The notes: generated by a model from the letters alone, not told the origin. Shown: positions 51,343 through 59,622, counted from the first letter of the stretch. The stretch: DNA of 64,000 nucleotides from Bog-473 sp963783965 (GCA_963783965.1 CAWAPQ010000001.1:124001-188000); one strand, 5' to 3'. Translations and numbers: made by a program.

Positions 51343-53922
51343 TCAGAGGAGACCAGCCGCCCTGGCCCGGACCACGGCGTCAGATCGGGATGACGCATCG
51401 AGCTTGCGGTAGACGCTCTTCAGGTGTGACTTGAGCGTGTTCATGGAGATGAAGAGTTCACCGGCGATCTCCCGAGTGGTAAGGCGCGTCTGTAGATAGA
51501 GGAGCACGCCTTGCTCGCGAGCGCTCAGTTCGCTGCCACTTAAGGGCAAGCTGATCGCGCTCCTGGCGGCCATGTGGTCTGTCACCGTGAGGAGGGTGTC
51601 GACGTACGCGTCGCGTGGCGAATGCCTGAGGAGGTCAGCCAGATCGTCCCGGATCTCAAACGGCGCGTCCAACACGGAAAGTACAAACCCCTGCGGACGT
51701 CCGATCTCGACGGCTCGGCGGAGGTCGTCCTGGTAGTTGAGCCCCATACGCCGGCGCACGTCGGCTCGGAGCAACGCGTGCTCGATCGCCGGTCGCACGC
51801 CAAGGTCGCTGAGGTCCAGGCGGGCAAGGGCGACATCCGCCCGATCCGCTTGCCCCAGCGCTATCAACGTACGCACCTCGAGGAGGCCGCCTGTTGACAA
51901 ACGAGGGAACGTCCGGACCAGGTCGGCCGCCCGCTCCGGCTCGTCGAGGTCGAGGCGGATCCTGGCCTCGAGGGCGTCCACGCGGAGATGCAACGGCGAA
52001 TCCACTCCGGCTGGCAGCACTGCCCTCGCCCGTTCGAGAAGGCCGAGTCCCTCGACAAATTCGCCTCGGGCACGAAACAGGCGCGCCCTCTCGACGAGGG
52101 CGAGCAGTTCGAGTGGAGGCCGGATCTTCTCGCACCGGCGAACTGCTTCTTCGATCAAGCTTTCTGCCTCGTCCAACTCGTCCGCCTCGAGGCTGAGGGT
52201 GCCGAGGGCGAGAACTGCGTCACACAGACCGACATGGTATTCGACGCCTCGTCGACGGGCAGCTTCGAGTGCTGCGTTCGCGGCCTCTCGCGACTCGTGT
52301 AACCGGCCGAGTTCGAAGAGGGCACCGGATCTGATACCGAGCAACACCGCACGGGTGGAGGGATCAGCGTGTCCGAGGGCGAGATCGCAACCGGCGATAC
52401 AGGACATCGGTCCCAGACGGTAGAGCCGGGCCCGAGTCGAGATAACGGGGAACTGATCGAGGACAAAGTTCGTACCGGGTGTGAGATGCGAGAACACGTC
52501 CCGCTCGAATTCAAGGGCCGGATCCGGTTCGCCCCGCATGCCGTGCCATTGCGCATCGGCAGCAGCCAATCGGACGTCAAAGTCAACGTCCGGGTCGCCG
52601 GGCGCACTGGCGGCTTGAGCGAGCCACCAGCCCTCCTCCTCGACTCTGCCGGCGAGACCAAGCGCAATGGAGTAGTCGAGCATGCGACCGCGGTGGGCTC
52701 TGAGGTCCTCCTCGGAGAGCCGCCCCAACCAAGTGTCCACGTTGGCACTTCGGCCGGCAAACCATTCGTGTCCCACATGGTCGTGCAGGATCGCGAAGGC
52801 CCGGTCGAGGTCACGGGATTGCACGAAGTGATCCACGGCGGGCACATACGAACCCGTCTTTTCGTGCCACTCACCAGCCCTTGCGTGAAGACTCCTAGCA
52901 CGAGACGGATCTTCAGCTCCCAACTGGGCATGCAGAAGTTCTCGGAAAAGCTGGTGGTACCTGTAGTGGGGCGGGTCCCCTCCGAGGGAGACGACAAAGA
53001 GACCCGAGCTCATTGCTTGGCGCAACAGGCGCGCACCGTCTTCACGCCCGAGAAGAGAGTTCGCCAATTCCAAATCGAACTCATCGACGACCGATGTTGC
53101 CTGCAAGAACTCCACCATTTCCGCGGACTGCTGGTCGAGCACCTCCTCGATGAGAAAATCAGCAACCACTCGGTCAGTTCCGGCGAGACGTCCGATGAAC
53201 AAAGACGGGTCGTCAGAGTCGTGTTGCAGAGCCAACGCCGCCAGCTGGATTCCGGCCGGCCAGCCTTCGGTCCGCCTGGTCAAGGTCTGCACGTCGGCCC
53301 CGGAAAGGTCGAGGTCGTAGTACCCGAGGAGGGTGCGGACGTCCTCTTCTTCCAGTCGGAGATCCGCATCCCGGATCTCACCCAGTTGGCCCCGGGCCCG
53401 CCAGCGTTGGATCGGCAGAACGGGATCCACGCGGGTCCCGATCACGACGTGCACCGTCTCGGGGAGTCGTTCGACGAAGGTGGCCAGGCCGGCGAGAGCG
53501 GAGGGAGCGACGACGTGCAGATCGTCGAGGATCAGCCACGTCGGCTGGGACCACAGAGCCAATTCGTTGACCAACGATGCGACGACGTCATCGATGTCGT
53601 CGGGACCCTCGACGAGAAGGTCGAGTGCATCGGAGACGGACTCCGGCTCGACGGAGGCGAACGCGGCGGCAATAGATGTCCAGATCCGGAGCTCGTCGTG
53701 GTCCCAGCGGTCGCATGAGAGCCAGGCGCAGCGAGCTTCGGGCCGCTCTGCCACCCAAGTGGACAGCAACATGGTCTTGCCCATGCCTGGGCTGCCCGCC
53801 ACCAACGTGCACGGAAACCGCGCGGCCGTATCCATGCGTCTCAGAAGCTCCGCCCGGGGGATCAAGGCGTCCGGCAGGGCGGGCCGGATGAACTTTGTCA
53901 CGGCCGGCTGAGCGCCGATCAC
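51343..53922 (-). CDS. MalT-like LuxR-family (LAL) transcriptional regulator
   Basis: An 859-residue regulator. It has an N-terminal STAND-type ATPase (Walker A GSPGMGKT near residue 44, Walker B WLILDDLH near 130), a winged-helix region, and a long TPR-like helical sensor (about 340-780). The C-terminal LuxR helix-turn-helix is LSAREQGVLLYLQTRLTTREIAGELFISMNTLKSHL, near residues 795-830. Its start is a GTG 6 nt after a TAGCCT -10 (53934-53929). It is the only DNA-binding regulator in the island, and the palindrome at 53947-53966 lies directly upstream. It is the best candidate to bind all four palindromic promoters. Confidence 0.92.
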   Translation of the reverse strand: MIGAQPAVTKFIRPALPDALIPRAELLRRMDTAARFPCTLVAGSPGMGKTMLLSTWVAERPEARCAWLSCDRWDHDELRIWTSIAAAFASVEPESVSDALDLLVEGPDDIDDVVASLVNELALWSQPTWLILDDLHVVAPSALAGLATFVERLPETVHVVIGTRVDPVLPIQRWRARGQLGEIRDADLRLEEEDVRTLLGYYDLDLSGADVQTLTRRTEGWPAGIQLAALALQHDSDDPSLFIGRLAGTDRVVADFLIEEVLDQQSAEMVEFLQATSVVDEFDLELANSLLGREDGARLLRQAMSSGLFVVSLGGDPPHYRYHQLFRELLHAQLGAEDPSRARSLHARAGEWHEKTGSYVPAVDHFVQSRDLDRAFAILHDHVGHEWFAGRSANVDTWLGRLSEEDLRAHRGRMLDYSIALGLAGRVEEEGWWLAQAASAPGDPDVDFDVRLAAADAQWHGMRGEPDPALEFERDVFSHLTPGTNFVLDQFPVISTRARLYRLGPMSCIAGCDLALGHADPSTRAVLLGIRSGALFELGRLHESREAANAALEAARRRGVEYHVGLCDAVLALGTLSLEADELDEAESLIEEAVRRCEKIRPPLELLALVERARLFRARGEFVEGLGLLERARAVLPAGVDSPLHLRVDALEARIRLDLDEPERAADLVRTFPRLSTGGLLEVRTLIALGQADRADVALARLDLSDLGVRPAIEHALLRADVRRRMGLNYQDDLRRAVEIGRPQGFVLSVLDAPFEIRDDLADLLRHSPRDAYVDTLLTVTDHMAARSAISLPLSGSELSAREQGVLLYLQTRLTTREIAGELFISMNTLKSHLKSVYRKLDASSRSDAVVRARAAGLL

Positions 53923-53946
53923 GCAGAGAGGCTAACAAACCCCCAA

Positions 53947-53993
53947 TCACCCGGGCGAGGGTGATTACGTGCTCGGCGACGACGATCACAATG
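53947..53993 (+). promoter_or_regulatory. Island regulon promoter 3 (small gene divergent from the LAL regulator)
   Basis: Inverted repeat ATCACCC-N6-GGGTGAT at 53947-53966, then 21 nt, then CACAAT at 53988-53993 on the plus strand, about 10 nt before ATG 54004. The same repeat covers the -35 zone of the divergent regulator gene. Confidence 0.75.
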
Positions 53994-54003
53994 ATCTGGG
54001 CCA

Positions 54004-54219
54004 ATGGAACGAACCACCTACGTGATCACCTTCAGGGGTGAGGCCGGCAGAGCCGTGTCGGCGGCATTCGACGATCTCGAGGTCTCGACCAAGGAGGGCT
54101 TGACGACCCTGCGGGCTGCCGTCCCGGACCAAGCCGCGCTGCACGGGGTGATCGAACGGATCCGCTCTCTCGGGCTCGAACTGGTCGCCGTGCGGAAGGC
54201 ACGAGATGACGAAGAGTGA
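54004..54219 (+). CDS. Small conserved-looking protein (71 aa)
   Basis: A 71-residue protein with a beta-alpha-beta-beta-alpha-beta pattern (TTYVITFRGEAG, TTLRAAVPDQAALHGVIERI, LGLELVAVRK), like an ACT- or ferredoxin-like half domain. No family can be named with confidence. Similar short proteins occur beside stress genes in actinobacteria. The start is close to the predicted transcript start, so the leader is only a few nt. SulP follows 171 bp downstream on the same strand and may be co-transcribed. Confidence 0.65.
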   Translation: MERTTYVITFRGEAGRAVSAAFDDLEVSTKEGLTTLRAAVPDQAALHGVIERIRSLGLELVAVRKARDDEE

Positions 54220-54390
54220 CCCTCGTCCTCGGGAATACCGACCCCATATTTGGACGACGACCGTCGCCTAGCTTCTCCCGCGATCCATGAAGCTACCGTT
54301 TGGTAACCGGCGACGGACCGGGAAGCAGCCCGACGGCGGAATGGCCTGCGTCTCTCTACGTCCTATTGACCTAATCGACACCGGTGGGCG

Positions 54391-56097
54391 ATGAGACCAA
54401 GACTTGCCGCCGCCTTCCCGATCGTCGCACAACTGCGCGATGGTCGCTCTCGCTTCTCGGTCCGAGATCTGACCGCCGGCGTCACTGTGGCAGCCCTCCT
54501 CATCCCCCAGGGGATGGCCTATGCCGAACTCGCCGGCCTGCCGGCGGTGAACGGACTCTACGCAAGCTTCATACCGCTGCTGATCTATGCGGTGTTGGGC
54601 TCGTCGCGGCAGCTGGCCCTTGGACCGACGGCGACCGTTGCCGTCCTGACGGCGACGGTGATCGAGCCCCTGAGCGACGGGAACCCCACTCAGGCCCTGG
54701 CCTTGGCGGGGACGCTTGCGCTACTCGTTGGTGGCGTCTGCATTCTTGTTGGTCTGCTGCGCGGTGGGTTCGTGGTGAATTTCTTGTCGCAGCCGGTCCT
54801 CTCCGGTTACGTCACCGGGGCAGCTCTGGTGATCGCGGCCAGCCAGCTGGGAAAACTCCTTGGCTACAACGTCAGCGGGGACACCTTCTTCCAACTCGTC
54901 GTGCACGCGATCGCCGGTATCGGCAACATCCAGGGACTGACGGTGCTCGTGGCCGCACTCTCCCTGGGAGCCATTGTGCTTTTGCGTCGGCTCGCACCGC
55001 GCTGGCCCGCCGCGCTCATTGTCGTCACTCTGGCCATCATCGTCTCTCGTCTTTTGGACCTTGCCAGCCACGGAGTGGCAGTAACCGGGACGGTCCCGAG
55101 CGGACTTCCCTCCCTACGGGTCCCCAAGGTCGGGATCCACGATCTCGGCAGCCTTGCGTTCAGCTGTTTGGGGGTTGCCCTCGTGTGCTACGTCGAATCG
55201 ATCGCCGTTGCCAAGACAATGGCAGACCAGAGGGGATATGTAGTCGATGCAAACCGAGAGCTTGTCGCGCTGGGAGTTGCGAATCTGGGTGCTGGGCTCT
55301 TTCAAGCGTTTCCGGTCGACGGCAGCTTTTCGCGGACAGCGTCCGCGAGCGATGCAGGTGCACAAACACAGATCAGCGGTATCGTCGCCGCAGTCTTCGT
55401 CGGGCTCACATTGCTCTTTCTGACCCCGCTGTTCAAGAATCTGCCCGCGGCGACCCTTGGCGCAGTCGTGATCGTCGCGGTCAGCGGACTCTTCGATTTT
55501 CCCGGATTGCGCCGCGCTTGGCAGATCCGACGAGAGGATTTCGTCATGGGGGTCATCGCGCTTGTCGGTGTTCTGGCCTTTGGTGTCCTCGAGGGCCTCC
55601 TCATTGCCGTCGGAATCTCGCTGGTGGCTCTCGTCTACCACGCCACCCTGCCGCATCGGGCGGTGCTCGGGTACGTCCCAGACGAGGATTCCTTTCGGGA
55701 CGTAGAGCGTTTTGACACGGTCACGACCGCGGGAGTGGTCGTGTACCGGTTTGACGCGCCGCTGTTCTTCGCCAACTGCCGGCGGCTGCGCGATGACGTA
55801 TTGGATCTCGTCCGAGCGGCACCGGACCCGGTCGCCACAGTCGTGCTCGATGCCGGAGCAATCACCTTCCTGGATACCACCGCAGCTTCGGTCCTTCTGG
55901 AGCTCTTGACAAGCCTCGCCGAGCTGGAGGTCAGGCTAGTCGTCGCCCGGGCGCATGGCCAGGTTCGCGATGTCATGGAGACATCGGGAATCACGACGGC
56001 GTTGGGGCCGGCCGGGGTCGCTCCAACCGTGCGGGCCGCGATCGCATCGCACAGAGAGCGAGGAGAACCGGGTGAAGGACTCGATGAAACTCGATAA
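54391..56097 (+). CDS. SulP-family anion transporter with STAS domain
   Basis: A 568-residue protein. Residues about 20-420 form the membrane core of SulP/SLC26 carriers (PQGMAYAELAGLPAVNGLYASFIP near residue 38, split here; YVESIAVAKTMADQRGY near 270). Residues about 440-550 form a STAS domain with the DAGAITFLDTTA phospho-Ser/Thr-like loop. It imports sulfate or another anion, or bicarbonate. With a large sulfatase in the same island, sulfate is the natural guess. A 171-bp gap with no clear gene precedes it. Confidence 0.92.
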   Translation: MRPRLAAAFPIVAQLRDGRSRFSVRDLTAGVTVAALLIPQGMAYAELAGLPAVNGLYASFIPLLIYAVLGSSRQLALGPTATVAVLTATVIEPLSDGNPTQALALAGTLALLVGGVCILVGLLRGGFVVNFLSQPVLSGYVTGAALVIAASQLGKLLGYNVSGDTFFQLVVHAIAGIGNIQGLTVLVAALSLGAIVLLRRLAPRWPAALIVVTLAIIVSRLLDLASHGVAVTGTVPSGLPSLRVPKVGIHDLGSLAFSCLGVALVCYVESIAVAKTMADQRGYVVDANRELVALGVANLGAGLFQAFPVDGSFSRTASASDAGAQTQISGIVAAVFVGLTLLFLTPLFKNLPAATLGAVVIVAVSGLFDFPGLRRAWQIRREDFVMGVIALVGVLAFGVLEGLLIAVGISLVALVYHATLPHRAVLGYVPDEDSFRDVERFDTVTTAGVVVYRFDAPLFFANCRRLRDDVLDLVRAAPDPVATVVLDAGAITFLDTTAASVLLELLTSLAELEVRLVVARAHGQVRDVMETSGITTALGPAGVAPTVRAAIASHRERGEPGEGLDETR

Positions 56098-56424
56098 AAC
56101 TCACTGCGGCACAAAGTTGCTTGGATGCAATGCCACCAGGCACCAACATGCCAGTGGACGCCTCCACTGAGACGTCGAGCGTTCGGCGCGTATTCGCTCG
56201 GGTCGCCTTCCGAATCACCCCGTGCGGGGTGATGACCGGCCAAGCGGGGAACCGCATACTGAGTGGACCACTCTGAACTCTGGCGCTCACCGCGAGCAGG
56301 AAAACGAGTGGGACGTGAGGTCACGGGGCCAACACGAGAGGGAACACGCGAGCCAGGTAGGCACCGACGGGACTCTCTCTGCGAATCCCGTATCAATCGT
56401 AAAACGAGAAAACGGAGACAGACT
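56098..56424. other. Intergenic region after SulP: hairpin and regulon promoter 4
   Basis: A 327-bp stretch with no gene. It holds a hairpin CAGTGGA-CGCC-TCCACTG (56152-56169), a possible SulP terminator without a T tract. The palindromic promoter follows at 56214-56260, then a ~160-nt leader before the DUF6325-like gene. Confidence 0.6.
56214..56260 (+). promoter_or_regulatory. Island regulon promoter 4 (DUF6325-SHOCT-NTF2-GNAT operon)
   Basis: Inverted repeat ATCACCC-N6-GGGTGAT at 56214-56233 with the same centre CGTGCG as site 2 read on the plus strand. Then 21 nt, then CATACT at 56255-56260, followed by GA as at site 2. Confidence 0.78.
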
Positions 56425-56877
56425 ATGGCTGAAAGCGAGCTGGACGAACTGGGCCCGGTCGATTATCTGGTAGTCGAATTCCCGCCCGGCGTGTCGCACT
56501 TCACTGGAGAAATGGCGGCCGAGCTGGCCAAGTTGATCGACGGTGGAACCGTCCGCCTGTTGGACCTTCTCATCTTGGCCAAGGACGAGAACGGACAAGT
56601 CGAAGGGATGGAAATCGAAGACCTCGACAAGCTCGACGAGCTGCGTCGGGCCGAAACGCAGTTGGCGGACTTGCTGGCGGCCGAGGACGTCGTAAATCTC
56701 GCAGCTGCGATGAAACCAGGCACAGTCGCTGGTGTGCTCGTTTGGGAGAACAGCTGGGCCGCGCCTTTCGCCTCCGCAGCCCGCAGATCCGGCGGTCAGC
56801 TCATTGCCAACGGACGCATTCCAATCCAAGCCATCCTCGCCGCCCTGGAAGCAGACGAGATAACTCAAGGAGTTTGA
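56425..56877 (+). CDS. DUF6325-like (DUF1269-related) stress-associated protein
   Basis: A 150-residue protein. LGPVDYLVVEFPPG leads into a four-stranded alpha/beta half, then an acidic helix (EDLDKLDELRRAETQLADLLAAEDV), then GTVAGVLVWENSWAAPFASAARRSGGQLIANGRIP. This is the pattern of the DUF6325 family of actinobacteria, which often sits next to SHOCT proteins. Function is unknown. ATG 56425 is chosen because the upstream frame lies in the promoter leader. It is 1 bp from the next small gene and is the first gene of the operon. Confidence 0.75.
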   Translation: MAESELDELGPVDYLVVEFPPGVSHFTGEMAAELAKLIDGGTVRLLDLLILAKDENGQVEGMEIEDLDKLDELRRAETQLADLLAAEDVVNLAAAMKPGTVAGVLVWENSWAAPFASAARRSGGQLIANGRIPIQAILAALEADEITQGV

Positions 56878-56878
56878 C

Positions 56879-57058
56879 ATGCCACTCCGACCAGCCCGCG
56901 CCGCCCGCAGAGGCGTTATCGGTGCCCCCGTAGCCCGCACGGCTGCCGTCGTTGGTACGGCTGCCGTTGTCGCCCACGGTGTCGAGCGACGCCATGACCG
57001 ACGTGAGGACCGAAGAGACGACCGCCAAGACCGCAGGCAGGATCGTCGCGATCGCTGA
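56879..57058 (+). CDS. Small Arg-rich protein (59 aa)
   Basis: A 59-residue protein. A basic N-terminus (MPLRPARAARRGVIG) leads into a short hydrophobic stretch (ARTAAVVGTAAVVAHGV), then a strongly charged tail of Arg/Asp repeats (RREDRRDDRQDRRQDRRDR). AAGGAG lies 8 nt before the ATG. It starts 1 bp after the DUF6325-like stop and is followed by the SHOCT gene, so it is a true operon member. The single short hydrophobic helix suggests membrane association. No function can be assigned. Confidence 0.7.
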   Translation: MPLRPARAARRGVIGAPVARTAAVVGTAAVVAHGVERRHDRREDRRDDRQDRRQDRRDR

Positions 57059-57095
57059 CGAGAGAGTCGAACGACAAGGTTAGGAGGACACTCCC

Positions 57096-57362
57096 ATGGG
57101 AATGGTGCGCCGTAGGACTCGACGCCGAACCATGATGGTTGCCGGCGGCATGGCTTACGCGGCAGGGAGAAACCGCTCTCAAGGGGCGGCCCCGGAGGAT
57201 GAGGCGGTCTACGCCGAGCCTCCGCCAGCTGCTCCGCCACCGCCGGCACAGAATGCCGACGATGCTGCTGGCGAGCTGGAGCGGCTCGCGTCATTGCACC
57301 AGTCAGGTGCCCTGTCCGACGAGGAATTCGCCGCCGCCAAGCAGAAGGTTCTCGGCACGTAG
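57096..57362 (+). CDS. SHOCT-domain small protein
   Basis: An 88-residue protein. A basic N-terminus with a weak hydrophobic stretch (RRRTMMVAGGMAYAAGRN) is followed by a Pro/Ala-rich linker (PPPAAPPPPAQ), then a C-terminal SHOCT motif (ELERLASLHQSGALSDEEFAAAKQKVLGT). AGGAGG is placed well before the ATG. SHOCT motifs multimerise, so this protein may pair with the PLDc_N-SHOCT protein at 50780-51175, which shares the same promoter type. Confidence 0.85.
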   Translation: MGMVRRRTRRRTMMVAGGMAYAAGRNRSQGAAPEDEAVYAEPPPAAPPPPAQNADDAAGELERLASLHQSGALSDEEFAAAKQKVLGT

Positions 57363-57390
57363 CGCGCCGACCTACTACAGAGGAGCAATC

Positions 57391-57819
57391 ATGGTCGAGC
57401 ACCCTCGCGCCTCCACCTTGCGGCACGCCATCGAGATCTTCATCTCACCCAGTGACGAGAACATCGCGAACCTGGATCGGTTGCTCACGGCTGACGCCAC
57501 CGTTTGGACTCCGAACATGCTCGCAACAGGCCTATCGGACCTTCAGGCGAGCCTCGCCTTCCGAGAATCAGCATTCTCCGATGTCGACATCCACTTCGAT
57601 ACCTTGGACGTGTTCGGAAACCGCGGACTCGCAGAATTCCGCGTGGCCGGGCTCTTCTCGGGACCGTTCGTGATTGACGAGTCGGTTGTGATCGAGCCCA
57701 ATCACCAGAGGCTTCTGCTCGGGGCGGCGGCCGTGGCTGACTTCGAGCAGGCCAAAATCAGTGCGGTGCGTGCTTACTTCGACGATTCCAGCCTGCTCGA
57801 ACAAATGCTGGCGACATAG
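57391..57819 (+). CDS. SnoaL/NTF2-like protein
   Basis: A 142-residue protein with the cone-shaped alpha+beta NTF2/SnoaL pattern: a helix with a LDRLLTADATVWTPN entry, then long strands (VDIHFDTLDVFGNRGLAEFRVAG), and a terminal strand with SAVRAYFDDSSLLEQML. Such domains bind or isomerise small ligands. AGAGGAG precedes ATG 57391. It is co-directional with the SHOCT and GNAT genes. Confidence 0.75.
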   Translation: MVEHPRASTLRHAIEIFISPSDENIANLDRLLTADATVWTPNMLATGLSDLQASLAFRESAFSDVDIHFDTLDVFGNRGLAEFRVAGLFSGPFVIDESVVIEPNHQRLLLGAAAVADFEQAKISAVRAYFDDSSLLEQMLAT

Positions 57820-57840
57820 GCCGCTCCGCGTCGAGCGGTC

Positions 57841-58266
57841 ATGGGCGACCCGTACTCCCTCGAATTCGAGGACAAGCCGGACCCCCGGGATCTTGCGTTC
57901 CTGGAGGATCACATGGCTCGGGCCGCTGTGGCGGCTGCCGGCGTCGGCGACGAGAGCGAGTTCGCGGTCCTCGCACGTCAGTGCGGACGCCTTGTCGCTG
58001 GTGCATCAGGAGCCATGTGGGGCGGGGGCTGTCAGCTTCATGTCGTATGGGTCGACGAGACTTGGAGGAACCGCGGTATCGGGAAAGCGCTTATGGCCGA
58101 AGTGGAGCGGGCAGCGAGACTCCGAGGATGCCGGCTCGTCATGGGGTTCACCTACGACGTCTTGATCGGCGACTTCTATGATCGTCTGGGGTACCGCACC
58201 GTCGGTGTGCTGGAGGATTGTCCGGCCGGGACCGCGACACGTTGGTACTGCAAGGACCTTCACTAG
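57841..58266 (+). CDS. GNAT-family N-acetyltransferase
   Basis: A 141-residue protein with the GNAT acetyl-CoA motif A (LHVVWVDETWRNRGIGKALM, with R-x-x-G-I-G) and motif B (GFTYDVLIGDFYDRLGYRTVGV). It starts 21 bp after the NTF2-like stop and is the last gene of the operon. The substrate is unknown. The next gene, the RRE-like methyltransferase, is convergent. Confidence 0.88.
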   Translation: MGDPYSLEFEDKPDPRDLAFLEDHMARAAVAAAGVGDESEFAVLARQCGRLVAGASGAMWGGGCQLHVVWVDETWRNRGIGKALMAEVERAARLRGCRLVMGFTYDVLIGDFYDRLGYRTVGVLEDCPAGTATRWYCKDLH

Positions 58267-58324
58267 GTTCGAGTGAAGCCGACTGGTCACGAGATCTCGT
58301 CCTCCTGGGGACAGTGCGACCTGT

Positions 58325-59536
58325 TCACTGTCGTCCGTCCAGGAGTTCGCAGATGAGCCCGTCGGGAACTCCGGGAACCCTGCGGCGATAATCGACCCGT
58401 AGGACCGACCCAGCGGTGACTTCGATCAGATCGGGAAGAACCCACACCGATGTCGCCCAGCTTGACGCCGGCCATGTCCATGGATCGAGCGTATGGGTGA
58501 TCCCCTCGTACAACTCGGCGCGAAATGTCAGGGCGATACCGTTGACCAGACCAGGTGGCTCAACGACGAGATCGGTCGACGTGTGCAATGAAGGCTCGTC
58601 GAAGTTAGTCAGATCGACGCGAGTCACCTCAACGGGAGGACCGACCGGCGGCCACGTCGCCACAACCTCCCCCTCGGTGATGGTGTGGGTCGGACCAGGA
58701 ATTGCGGCGTCGAGCAACGGAGTGAAGTCGATGTCGTAGAGAGCTTGCCATCGCTCCACATCTTTTACGCCGAAGGCGCGTTGCCTGACCTCGGCTTCGG
58801 GCAGCAGTATGGGACGCGCCAAGAGCGTGAGTGCGTGGGGGATCATACGGGCTCCCGGCTTCAGCAGTCGTTGGCGGGCATCGAGCACGGTCTCGAGGAT
58901 CTCTTCTTCGAGTGGCTCATTCCCGACGACCTCTGCCACAAGGAGATCCGCCCGCTCGGGCAGCTCCACCAGACGGGACCAGCCCGAGAAGAGCGTGACC
59001 TGATCCTGCACGCCGTTAACGGCGAACACCCGCGCAGCAACTTCGGCAATGTCGCTGGCTTCGATCGCGTAGACGCACCGAGCACCGGCCCGGGCCGCCG
59101 CCAGGGCAAGCACGCCGCTCCCGGTGCCGATGTCGAGCACAACATCGTCGGGTCGGACCGCCGCCGCCAGGGCGGCCAGGAAATCACCGGTCCTCCGCTC
59201 GTCATGGAGCATGCGAGCGTGTTCAACTGGATCGGCCCAACCGCTCGTCGGTGCTCGCTCCGCGTCCGGCGGGATCAGTGCGCTCTCCTCAATGAGCATG
59301 TTGAGCACGCTCAGAATTGGAGCGAAGTCCGTCGAGTGTCCGTGTTCAATCTCCAGTCGCTCGATGGCGTCGCCAAGTCGTATTGGCTCCGAGAACAGGG
59401 ACAAGACGCCGAAGCCTCGCGGGCCGATGTCGATGATCGTTCCCACCGGCGAGTCGACGATCACGTGGCCCGCGTGGTCGCGTCGAGTGCGGATCCCAGG
59501 TGCGAGTTCAAGTACAGAATCGGGTGAAAGCGTCAT
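58325..59536 (-). CDS. PRMT-like class I methyltransferase with PqqD-like N-terminal domain
   Basis: A 403-residue protein. Residues about 10-95 (ELAPGIRTRRDHAGHVIV, then LGDAIERLEIEHG and LNMLIEESAL) follow the strand-then-three-helix pattern of PqqD-like RiPP recognition domains. Residues about 105-270 form the SAM fold: DIGTGSGVLALAAARAGA (motif I), YAIEASD, and VAEVVGNEPLEEEI in place of the PRMT double-E loop. A beta-barrel-like C-terminus follows. It may methylate a peptide or protein that the N-terminal domain captures. ATG 59536 overlaps the stop of a 29-codon frame upstream (ATGA). Confidence 0.75.
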   Translation of the reverse strand: MTLSPDSVLELAPGIRTRRDHAGHVIVDSPVGTIIDIGPRGFGVLSLFSEPIRLGDAIERLEIEHGHSTDFAPILSVLNMLIEESALIPPDAERAPTSGWADPVEHARMLHDERRTGDFLAALAAAVRPDDVVLDIGTGSGVLALAAARAGARCVYAIEASDIAEVAARVFAVNGVQDQVTLFSGWSRLVELPERADLLVAEVVGNEPLEEEILETVLDARQRLLKPGARMIPHALTLLARPILLPEAEVRQRAFGVKDVERWQALYDIDFTPLLDAAIPGPTHTITEGEVVATWPPVGPPVEVTRVDLTNFDEPSLHTSTDLVVEPPGLVNGIALTFRAELYEGITHTLDPWTWPASSWATSVWVLPDLIEVTAGSVLRVDYRRRVPGVPDGLICELLDGRQ

Positions 59537-59622
59537 GTACACCTGTCCCTGGCAGGACCACTGGCTGCGTTCGCCATCCCACCTTCGATCGTGGGCATCA
59601 CGAGACGAACGGAATACATCAT
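59533..59622 (-). CDS. 29-aa ORF coupled to the RRE-like methyltransferase
   Basis: A 29-codon frame starting with a double ATG (MMYSVRLVMPTIEGG...). It ends in ARDRCT with its TGA overlapping the methyltransferase ATG. The length, the single near-terminal Cys and the tight coupling would suit a leader or substrate peptide. The ribosome site is weak, so this could equally be chance. Confidence 0.3.
   Translation of the reverse strand: MMYSVRLVMPTIEGGMANAASGPARDRCT

Noticed and set aside
56152..56169. Fifth copy of the island regulatory palindrome
   Set aside because: CAGTGGA/TCCACTG does not match ATCACCC/GGGTGAT; it is more likely a terminator hairpin.
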